DNA from: Stentor coeruleus
Lineage: Eukaryota; Ciliophora; Heterotrichea; Heterotrichida; Stentoridae
NCBI GenBank assembly: GCA_001970955.1
Contig: MPUH01000433.1
Span: forward strand, 1 to 54,668
Direction of reading: 5' to 3'
Length of the DNA: 54,668 nucleotides
In this document: in pieces, positions 1 through 8,320 of the stretch
Position numbering within the stretch: position 1 is the stretch's first letter
How the letters are laid out: the number at the start of each line of letters is the position of its first letter
Notes under the pieces: model-generated
The model's input: only the letters and a program-made list of their open reading frames with translations
What the model was told of the DNA's origin: nothing
Databases searched by the model: none
Program-made: the position numbers and the translations under genes

Positions 1-2
1 CT

Positions 3-107
3 ATTAATGTTGTGATGAAAGGTGGGATGAAGAATATGCCAAGAATATATGCAGCACAACTTAGGGAATTTTGCAATGAAGTTATGGCAAATGCTGATAT
101 GAAATAG
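3..107 (+). CDS. C-terminal tail of an unidentified protein (5' truncated)
   Basis: A frame open from the left edge of the window ends with TAG at 105-107 and gives a 34-residue tail. It contains the segment KNMPRIYAAQLREFCNEVM, which has a mixed, amphipathic composition unlike the Lys/Asn/Ile-rich noise of this AT-rich genome. That makes a real gene end likely. The rest of the gene lies outside the window. The tail is too short for me to assign a family. Confidence 0.45.
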   Translation: MNVVMKGGMKNMPRIYAAQLREFCNEVMANADMK

Positions 108-563
108 GTTAAGATTATTTAAATTTATAGTTAAAGAACATTTTTTTATAAAACTTTGAGGGATATTGTCTAAGATTATAGTAAGCATTGACTTTAATAA
201 TATAGTTTAGAGTTTATACATAAAATATATTGTAATATTAATATTTGTATTTAATTTGATAAGGTTGTGATAAATATTAAAATCTATTTTAATTTATATA
301 AAACTTAAAATTATTCCCTCAAAACTTTTTTTCCTACATCATTTTCATGCCTCATATTATTTCAATTAAAAATATGGATCTTCATTACCTCAAAAAAACC
401 CACAGAATTTTAACTACAACTCACTGAAAAAACTTAACTTTTGTGTTGCATCATCAAGAAAAATTGAGTCCAATCCAACAAAAAAATTAAAAAAATGTAC
501 AGAGCTACCTTTAATCCAAGACTTATATATAATAAAGTTTTTTTTCAATTTTTAAGAGAAGTA
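108..563. other. Intergenic, no gene seen
   Basis: AT-rich sequence with frequent stops in all frames. I see no conserved motif or repeat here. It separates the gene tail at the left edge from the decayed kinase. Confidence 0.5.
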
Positions 564-1417
564 TCAAATCGTCAAAGCATACTCAGGACCATAAATAAAT
601 TTTCTATAATCTCCTCTATAAAATCTACTCTGTATATATGTATGTAACCTTTCTTGAGTAAAACACGAAGACCCAAAGTTTATTAATTTATCAACGCCTT
701 CTAAGAATTTACTAATAAAGCATCCTCTGTCTTTGAGTCCCGTGAACAATATCTAACTTCTTGTATATTGAATTCTACTAGTATCTGCTTAGCAAAGCAT
801 CTGATAAAGTTGGAGAAATGTTTTCAAAATGGTTCAACCTCAAAAATTCCACAAAAATTCAATTATCATGTTGATCAAAAGCTCAATTTTTTATATGTGG
901 ATAATAATAAATTTAGACACTTCACTAAAAACTTATATAAATTTACATTTATCATTTAAAAAAATTATGCAAACATGATTTCGGAACATAAAATAATTTT
1001 TCATCCGAATAATGTGCTTTGCATCTTCAGAATTGCAATCTCTCATTTTCTGTAATATTTTAATCTCATTTTTAGCTTGATGTTGGAATTTAGCTTTGCT
1101 TTTTATAACTTTCATAGCAACTTTTTCTTATGACCGAAGCACTCACAGACCTTGTTTAAACTTCCTCTGCCGAGTAGCGCCAAAATTTCATACTGATAAG
1201 TAATATTATTTCTTTTAACTAGTAGATAATCGGTATGTGGGTCATCAAAACCATGATTTTCACAGTCAACTTTTGGGAGGATTTTATTATTTATGGTTTC
1301 AACATAGTAGATTTCTGAATATTTGAGGATTTCTCCCTGCTTATAAGAAGCGAATTCTGATTTTAGTAGATTTAAGGCGTGGGTTGGCTTTAGTGACTTG
1401 ATTTCATCAGGAGACAT
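564..1417 (-). pseudogene. Decayed DYRK-family protein kinase
   Basis: Three minus-strand fragments in different frames line up in order with a DYRK kinase. The first (1417 to about 1112) starts at an ATG and shows the DYRK N-terminal region (EILKYSEIYYV), the DH-box-like DPHTDYLLVKRNNITYQYEI and a glycine-rich loop. The second (about 1115-933) gives VAMKVIKSKAKF, KNEIKIL and FRNHVCIIF. The third (about 850-564) gives FIRCFAKQIL, then the activation segment INFGSSCF and YIQSRFYRG. Damage is clear. There are at least three frameshifts and several stops between 780 and 950. The loop reads GRGSLNKV instead of G-x-GSFGxV. The HCDLKPEN catalytic loop is scrambled, DFG has become NFG, and homology stops before the rest of the C-lobe. 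None of this is explained by 15-16 nt introns. A functional protein is very unlikely. Confidence 0.8.
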
Positions 1418-2362
1418 ATAAGAGATCTTTGAGAAAATGGAAAATTTTAAAGAATGGTTTAAAGTATTCTAAGAGCTTTGAGGAATTTTAGCGGGAACTC
1501 ATCATATATGATAATTAATCTTATATTGGAATTTATTTTCTATATATATTTTTTTTTTGCATGATGCTGACGGGAGAGATTATTTGTCCTTTGGATATAA
1601 GTATTGATGATGAAAGCTACTGGAAATTTAGTACTAAGGTTTTTTTTGAGCTTGGCTTATTTTATGTTAATAGTGGAATTTAGTTCAGAATGCTTGGGCT
1701 TGAGATACTTTTGTGATATTTTAGAAGATTTTTGAGCAAAGACTTGCAAATTCTTGGAGAAAGTAAAGGTGATGTGTCTTTGTAGATTTCTCTAGCCTTG
1801 GTAAATTATCATTGTTGTTAGTCGTTTAAGTTTTTTTGGAATTTAAATTATAATAGGGATTTTTTAGTGTGGCATTAAATGATAAAATAGCAGGCATGAA
1901 AGGATTACATTTAATAAGGTTTTAGAGGATCTGCCTAAGAAAATGCTTATTTATGATAAAATTATTATGGCAGCACAGTTTTATGTTAAGTTTTAGAGTT
2001 TAGGATAAATTAAAAGAAGATGTGAATTTCCTTAGCCTAGAATAAGAATTATTTTTTTGGATTTTATTGTTAATGAGAATGGCATATGAATTACTCAACT
2101 TTGATGAGGAATTTAGTTTTGAGATTTTTGGAAATCATTTAATATTAGTATTAGTTAGGATTTATCGCTTGACTATTGTCCAGCCCTTGTTAATTTTCTT
2201 CTTTTATAGTGCATTTTCGTAATGCAGTTTTTATTTTTCTATTGATTTTACTATTTCTTATTAGTCGTGCTTTTCTCTAAGTGTTTTTCAAATTCTTCAT
2301 CCCATAGTTATTTCATCGTACATTTTTTAAGATTTTTTTTATCTTACGACTTATAATATTAT
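1418..2362 (+). pseudogene. Probable decayed coding sequence of unknown family (about 1555-2100), otherwise intergenic
   Basis: From the ATG at 1561 there is a 40-codon open stretch with a protein-like composition. At about 1900-2095 another plus-strand frame reads coherently (for example EDLPKKMLIYDKII) but is interrupted by three stops (TAG, TAA, TAG), each reachable from a Gln codon by one C-to-T change. No GTA...AG element of 15-16 nt removes these stops. The G content on the plus strand is higher than in the ordinary spacers. I infer an old gene relic but cannot name it. Chance open frames remain possible. Confidence 0.3.
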
Positions 2363-3937
2363 TTATATTATTCTCTTGTCACAGTCTTGAGGGTTAGCAA
2401 TACTTAGTTTAGAGCCAACAAGTTTCATCATCATAGCCTTAAATTCTGTAATATCTAATTCTCCATCTCCATTTTCATCTACCTCCATTATAAGTTTTTT
2501 CCATAGTTCATCTTTTGTTCTAATCCTTATGCCAAGGATTTCTTTTAATTCTTTAGCACTGATTTTCCCGCTGTTATCTGTATCAAAAGCTTTAAAAGCT
2601 TCATTTAAGTTGTAGTCACAAAGAAGCATATCAGATTGTGCTGATGCGACAACAAATTCAGTATAATCAATAAATCCAGATTTGTTTGTATCTGCCATCA
2701 TCATAATCTTTTCTACTTCTTGTACTGCACTTTTATATCCGATTTCTGACCTAAAAGCTTCGACTAGTTCTTCTCTACTAAGTTTTCCATCTCCATTTCT
2801 ATCTATTTGCTTAAACGTATCGATCAGCCTATTTGACTCTTCATTTGTCACAAACTGAGTAGCTATAAAAGTTAGTACGGCCTGCTGCAATTTGCATTCA
2901 GCTCTAAAATTCATAAGGTTTTCTAATTGAACTTTATGATTTGTCTCTCTGGCAAAAGAATTATTAGGGTAGTCTCTGAAATTTTGATCAAGGTTTATTT
3001 GACAATTCATAGTAATCCAATCATGTCTCAAAGCATCTCGTGCAGATATTCTCAAAAACGGATCTTTATGGAGCATTTTTTTAACTAAGCTCTTGGCTGA
3101 AATACTCACAGAATCCCATTCAGGTCTATCAAAAGATACAGTGCCTCGAATTATACGATCAATGATTTCCTCATCAGTTCTACCTGTAAAAGGAGGACGT
3201 CCTGAGAGAAGGATATATAATATTACCCCACAGCTCCAGATGTCACATTTTTCATCATAGTATCCTTTTAGTACTTCTGGGGCTATATAAAGGATTGTGC
3301 CATATTTTTCGGTCATTCGACTTCTAGGACTGAAAATTTGTGAGGTCCCAAAATCAATTATTTTTAATAAAGCATCTGGAGAATCACGATCTAAAAGTAA
3401 ATTTTCTGGCTTTAGATCTCTGTGGACTATATTGTTTTGGTGGCAATAAAAAATTCCACTTAGCAACTGTTTCATAAAATGCGATGCAATAGGCTCAGTT
3501 AGCATTCTATGCTTAACAACAAAGTCCAATAGCTCCCCTCCTGTGACAAATTCAGTAACTAAATGATAGTAGTTCTCATCTTCATAAAACTCGTAAAGTT
3601 TTAGAATGTTTGGGTGATCTGTTTTGATTAGAACATCGACTTCTGCAAAGAATTTAGCTTTTTCCTTCATATCAGCAGTTATAGTCTTTTTGTTTATGCT
3701 TTTTATAGCACGCTTCATCCCTGTTAGTTTTGATTTCGCTTCTCTAACGAAACCAAATGTCCCTTCTCCAAGCTTGTTTTCTATTTCATAATACTTAGTA
3801 ATCTGACCACGTTTTTTGCCTACAAAAATCCCAGCCTCTATCTTCAAGCTCTTCAAATTGCTTATAATGTGCGTTTTCCGTACAATAATAGAACTATTAT
3901 CGAGTTCCAATGTAGATTTTGTTGGGGAACAGCCCAT
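2363..3937 (-). CDS. Calcium-dependent protein kinase (CDPK), copy 1
   Basis: 524-residue Ser/Thr kinase fused to a calmodulin-like regulatory part, the classic CDPK layout of plants and alveolates. The start MGCS is a likely N-myristoylation and palmitoylation signal, so membrane attachment is expected. Kinase landmarks are complete: glycine loop GEGTFGFV at 57-64, Lys79, HRDLKPEN at 172-179, DFG at 195-197, APE at 219-221. A junction helix (about 335-365) leads to four canonical EF-hand loops starting at Asp379, Asp416, Asp452 and Asp487. All four loops keep Asp at position 1 and Glu at position 12. The enzyme should phosphorylate Ser/Thr targets when Ca2+ rises. It aligns almost without gaps over its first 230 residues with the neighbouring gene ending at 6150, so the two are a tandem duplicate. 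Substrates cannot be told from sequence. Confidence 0.96.
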   Translation of the reverse strand: MGCSPTKSTLELDNSSIIVRKTHIISNLKSLKIEAGIFVGKKRGQITKYYEIENKLGEGTFGFVREAKSKLTGMKRAIKSINKKTITADMKEKAKFFAEVDVLIKTDHPNILKLYEFYEDENYYHLVTEFVTGGELLDFVVKHRMLTEPIASHFMKQLLSGIFYCHQNNIVHRDLKPENLLLDRDSPDALLKIIDFGTSQIFSPRSRMTEKYGTILYIAPEVLKGYYDEKCDIWSCGVILYILLSGRPPFTGRTDEEIIDRIIRGTVSFDRPEWDSVSISAKSLVKKMLHKDPFLRISARDALRHDWITMNCQINLDQNFRDYPNNSFARETNHKVQLENLMNFRAECKLQQAVLTFIATQFVTNEESNRLIDTFKQIDRNGDGKLSREELVEAFRSEIGYKSAVQEVEKIMMMADTNKSGFIDYTEFVVASAQSDMLLCDYNLNEAFKAFDTDNSGKISAKELKEILGIRIRTKDELWKKLIMEVDENGDGELDITEFKAMMMKLVGSKLSIANPQDCDKRII

Positions 3938-4732
3938 ATTACTTATATAATTATCCTTTTGAATTCAATGATGATAGTTGAATTTACATTTTTCAAGTAT
4001 CTTTTATATTTTAACATAATTTTTGTATGAAACTTATATAAGATACGATTTAATATATCCATTAATTCTAATACTATGCTTCTTTGAAATAAATAAAAGG
4101 TATTATCTAACTTTGCACATATATATAAGATATTTTTTGAATATGCAATTCTTTTTCTTATATTCTTCAATTATTGTTTAAACCAAATTTTATATTGATT
4201 GTCTTTATGAAGTCCATCATTATTTTGAAAATTTTCCTTTAAATTTGATTTTATATTATTTTTTAGGACTAAACATATCAAAAGCTTAATCAAAAAGTTT
4301 CTTAAATCAGTTTCAGCATTACGAATATAAATCTTTATATATTAAGAGAATAACATTGCTTATAAACTTATCGGAACTAGTTTATATACATATATATAAA
4401 AATAAAAAATTGGTTTGTAATCATCTGACATTTTTAAGGTATAATGATACTATAGGGGTTAAATAAACTATGACCCACTGCTTTATCAAAAGCTGTATTT
4501 CCATTATTTTATAGCTCTCGCGAACTTATCATTTAGACTTTTATTTTTCACAAAAATATAATAATAAACTTCATGAAGTTTTCTTTGTTAAAATTTTTAA
4601 TCATTTAGTGTATCTTATTTAGGCTCATTAGTATGCATTTCAAATATTAATTAAAAATTAGATAATTTCTGTTGAATTTAGACAGGACCTTCTTCAGAAT
4701 TATTAGCTGAAGCTCTGTTATAAATATTTAGT
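3938..4732. other. Intergenic spacer upstream of CDPK copy 1
   Basis: About 800 nt of AT-rich sequence with no supported gene. It includes the promoter side of the minus-strand CDPK and leads into the transposase relic. I looked for terminal inverted repeats belonging to the relic and did not find a convincing pair. Confidence 0.45.
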
Positions 4733-5262
4733 GATGGCTTTATTTGGAAGTGCTCCTCTTCTAAGTTTAAGCGGACTATCCGGCTTGACTCTATCTTCTG
4801 AAATTCGAATTAAGTTTAAGGACTATCACCTAAGTAATTTACTTCTGGTCTCAGGAGTTTTTAGGAATATTACATCCTGTGAACTAGAAATAATGGAGAA
4901 AACAGTTTGCAAATGGTATAAAAGCTTAAAGAACTTTTTATGCAATACTTAGAAGAGAATCCAATATTGCTGGGAGGAATAGATGATGATAGTACTCCTC
5001 TGATTGTTGAAATCGATGAATCATATTTTTTTCATCGTAAATATTATCGGACAATATCCCTAGCACTTGGTCTTTTGGGCGATAGAAAGAGGAGCATGTC
5101 TATGCTTTTTGCAAATTGCAAAAAAAAAGAAGAAAATAAACACTAACAAGAATAATCAAAGAATGGATATTACCAGACACTCTAATTATGAATGATGGCT
5201 GTGCTTCATATTCTGATATCGATCAAATTGTTGATAGTGATATAAAATTCAGTGATTTCTAG
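4733..5262 (+). pseudogene. Broken Merlin/ISXO2-like (IS1595-type) DDE transposase
   Basis: Fragments in three frames follow the order of an ISXO2-like transposase. From 4733 one frame gives DGFIWKCSSSKFKRTIRLDS, resembling the zinc-ribbon/GYxWxC segment. The next (to about 4945) gives EIMEKTVCKWYKSLKNFL. After a frameshift near 4940 comes VEIDESYFFHRKYYR, the hallmark first-Asp motif of the family. After another shift near 5146, IIKEWILPDTLIMNDGCASY matches the second-Asp block, normally DGW-x-x-Y. Homology ends at a TAG at 5260-5262 before the third acidic residue. With at least three frameshifts the copy is dead. It sits in the spacer between the two duplicated CDPK genes. Confidence 0.75.
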
Positions 5263-6149
5263 AGTTGATAATAAATTTACATTTTTGGTTGTTTAATTTA
5301 GTAAAATTCTGCTTTTGTTAAGCTATCTTAATCATCTAGTTCAATACCTTCGATACGCCCATACAGTATTTCAAAAATTCTTTAAACTCTTAATTGAATC
5401 AATAGCAAATAATCTTCTAGTTTCAAAAAAAAAAACTTTAAACAATTTGTTTTTATACATTTTCTCTAATATATTAACTTGATAAGGTTTACTTCTAATT
5501 CTCCAAGCTCATCTTTCTAATAAAGACTCTTTAATATAACTATTCAAATAGTTTAAATATTTATTAGCCTTTTCTCCAACAGATATACGCATGCAACCCT
5601 TATAGTTAATAATAATCATATCTAACTTAGTGTTATCCTAAAAGTTACAAGCAAAAAATTTAAGAGATTTCTAAATTATAAGCAATTAATTTTTCAGCAA
5701 GATATTCATACCTAACTAAATTTAGCATTATATAAACCTACAACTAAATATTTTAAGTTAAAACAATACATTTATTACTAATACTTTGATTTTTCATAAT
5801 TATCAGATGCAGCACTAAAATTATAATCAAAACTATAGCAATGACCCTGATATTTTGCAAGCTAAATTGTAAGTAGGCTTGAAAATAATGTAATTTTTTC
5901 CTTTTACGTTTATATTTCATTTTTTTATTCAAACAATAAAATAACTACAAAAAATTTACTATAACTCGCAAACCTATCACATAAAATAAAAAAAATATAT
6001 GCAGCCACAATATTAAAAACTCTTAACCTTCGAATTCTTCATATTTTCATAAATTATCTAATAAATCAATTTTCATTGTATTTTACTGAATTTATCATAT
6101 AATTCTATTAACCTTAACTACTAACAAAACTGTAATTTTCTTATTGTTT
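5263..6149. other. Intergenic, AT-rich
   Basis: Roughly 890 nt with no supportable coding frame on either strand. It may hold the unrecognisable 3' part of the transposon. No tandem repeat or inverted repeat stood out by eye. Confidence 0.45.
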
Positions 6150-7658
6150 TTACATATTCATGCTAATTAATTTCATCATCATCGACTTGAATTCATCTAT
6201 ATCTAACTCCCCATCACCATTTTCATCAACTTCCATAATTAGCTTCTTCCATATTTTGTCCCGAGCCCTTAGCTTGCTTCCAAGGACTTGCTTGAGCTCT
6301 TTTGCACTAATTTTACCACTGCCATCAGTATCAAAAGCTTTAAAAGCATCTTCTAGGTTTTTATTGCAAATCAATGTATTAGCTTCTGCTGATGCCATTA
6401 CAAATTCAGTGTAATCAATAAATCCTGAATTATTCGCATCTGCTTTTTTCATAATTTTTTCAACTTCTTCCATTGCTGCAAATTCTCCCATTTGAACTCT
6501 ATAGGCTTCTATCAATTCTTCTCGACTGATCCTTCCATCTCCATTTTTATCAAGTACTTTAAATGCATCAATAAATTTTTTTGTCTGTTCCTTTGTAACA
6601 AGCTGTGACGCTATGAACGTAAGCACAGCTTGTTGAAGTTTGCATTCCGCTCTGAAATTTTGTAAATTTTCCAAAGAATTTTTCTTATTCTCTTCCGACC
6701 CAGTAGTTGGCTGTGAACTTGACATATTTCTGACTATCCATTCATGATTAAGTGCTTGTTGTGCTGATATTCTCATATAAGCTTCCTTATGCAGCATTTG
6801 TTTAACCAAGCTTTTTGCCTCGCTGCTAACATTTTTCCATTCAGGGGACTCGAGCGAGTACCTTCCATATAAAATTTTCCCTATGATTTCTTCTTCACTT
6901 CGTCCAGAATATGGAGGTCTCCCAGAGAGCAAGATATATAAAATGACCCCACAACTCCAAATATCACATTTTTCATCATAACTACCTTCAAGTACTTCTG
7001 GGGCCACGTACAAAACAGTACCATATTTATGCGTCATACTTTCATTTCTTTTAAATATTTGCGATGTTCCGAAATCAATTATTTTTAGCACTGCATCAGA
7101 AGATCTCCTGTCTAATAGAAGATTCTCAGGTTTCAAGTCCCTATGAACTATATTATTTTCATGGCAATATGAAATTCCACTAAGTAGTTGTTTCATAAAA
7201 CTCGCTGCAACTGGCTCACTTAAGCATTTTTCTTTGATAATGAAGTCTAAAAGTTCCCCACCTATAACAAATTCTGTAACAAGGTGATAGTAATTTTCGT
7301 CCTCAAAAAACTCATATAGTTGTACTATATTTGGATGATCCATTCTCATTAGGATGTCAACTTCTGAAAAGAATTTAGACCTTTCTTTCATATCGTCAGA
7401 GATTTTTTTTTTATTTATACTTTTAATTGCCCTTTTTTCTCCGTTGGCCTTTGATATCCCAGCACGAACAAAGCCAAAAGACCCTGCACCAAGTTTTTGC
7501 TCTATAGTATAATAATCATATATAGAGCCTTTGCGCTTGCTTATAAAAATACCTGCATTTATTTTCAAGCTATTAGTACTATTGGCTACGTATTTAGATT
7601 GAAACATTGAGTTGCTGAATTCGCTCTTGTTATTCTTTTTATAAGGTGAGCACCCCAT
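6150..7658 (-). CDS. Calcium-dependent protein kinase (CDPK), copy 2
   Basis: I start this gene at the ATG at 7656-7658, giving 502 residues beginning MGCSPYKK. An upstream in-frame ATG at 7748 would add 30 hydrophobic residues and hide the myristoylation signal that the neighbour also has, so the inner start is preferred. The kinase core is intact: GAGSFGFV at 57-64, Lys79, HRDLKPEN at 172-179, DFG at 195-197, YVAPE at 218-221. Four canonical EF-hand loops follow (DKNGDGRISREE, DANNSGFIDYTE, DTDGSGKISAKE, DENGDGELDIDE). It is a tandem paralogue of the gene at 2363-3937. The main differences are in the linker after the kinase domain and at the C-terminus, where the copy-1 extension is missing. 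Role: Ca2+-activated Ser/Thr kinase, probably membrane-anchored. Confidence 0.95.
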   Translation of the reverse strand: MGCSPYKKNNKSEFSNSMFQSKYVANSTNSLKINAGIFISKRKGSIYDYYTIEQKLGAGSFGFVRAGISKANGEKRAIKSINKKKISDDMKERSKFFSEVDILMRMDHPNIVQLYEFFEDENYYHLVTEFVIGGELLDFIIKEKCLSEPVAASFMKQLLSGISYCHENNIVHRDLKPENLLLDRRSSDAVLKIIDFGTSQIFKRNESMTHKYGTVLYVAPEVLEGSYDEKCDIWSCGVILYILLSGRPPYSGRSEEEIIGKILYGRYSLESPEWKNVSSEAKSLVKQMLHKEAYMRISAQQALNHEWIVRNMSSSQPTTGSEENKKNSLENLQNFRAECKLQQAVLTFIASQLVTKEQTKKFIDAFKVLDKNGDGRISREELIEAYRVQMGEFAAMEEVEKIMKKADANNSGFIDYTEFVMASAEANTLICNKNLEDAFKAFDTDGSGKISAKELKQVLGSKLRARDKIWKKLIMEVDENGDGELDIDEFKSMMMKLISMNM

Positions 7659-8320
7659 TTTATTAAAGAAAATGAAGTCTTTACCAAGCTTATTTAATAA
7701 TTGTATAAAATTCAATTCTAAATAAAGATATAGTTGAAAACAAATCATGTAACAAATTGATAATATTTATTGAAAGCTGCTTATAAATTAAATCTTATAG
7801 TTTTGGGTATTAAAAATTTAAATAATTAGTTACCTTTTGAAGATTTATCGAGTTGCATACCTATAGTGAACTGTTTTTTTATAGTGATGAATGTAGAATA
7901 TATTGCATTTAAATTTACAAGTTGAGATATTAGAGATAGCCAATATTAATCTAATCCTTAAAAAATCACATTAAACTTTATATCTGATTCAAAAACAATT
8001 GAAAATGTAAGTATATTCCTTAAAGCCAGAATCCTAAAATTTATATAGTTTGTTTCCAAACCAAAAAACGAGATCATTTTTATAATCCGCACTGGAAAAT
8101 TAATAATTACGCTAATAATGATAAAAATAAAAATTACCTTTCCTCTCCCAACGCAAAACCTAAATCACATAACTTTATTGCATATAAATAATTCGTATAT
8201 TATCATCATTTTCAATCAAAACTTAATCTTTATCATAATTAAATATCAACTTATATTTCAATCATTGCCTTTATACCCAACTCGAGAACTCTATTTATAA
8301 AAAAAATTATATAATATCTC
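7659..8320. other. Intergenic spacer
   Basis: About 660 nt of AT-rich spacer between the CDPK promoter and the 3' end of the phospholipase D gene. The open stretch at 8118-8300 is Ile/Leu/Tyr/Asn-rich with no family resemblance and is not accepted as a gene. Confidence 0.45.

Noticed and set aside
7659-7748. Longer N-terminus for CDPK copy 2
   Set aside because: It would add a hydrophobic, unconserved segment and bury the MGCS acylation signal shared with the tandem copy.
8118-8300. 60-codon frame in the spacer between CDPK copy 2 and phospholipase D
   Set aside because: Ile/Leu/Tyr/Asn-dominated, as expected by chance in AT-rich DNA, with no similarity to anything recognisable.
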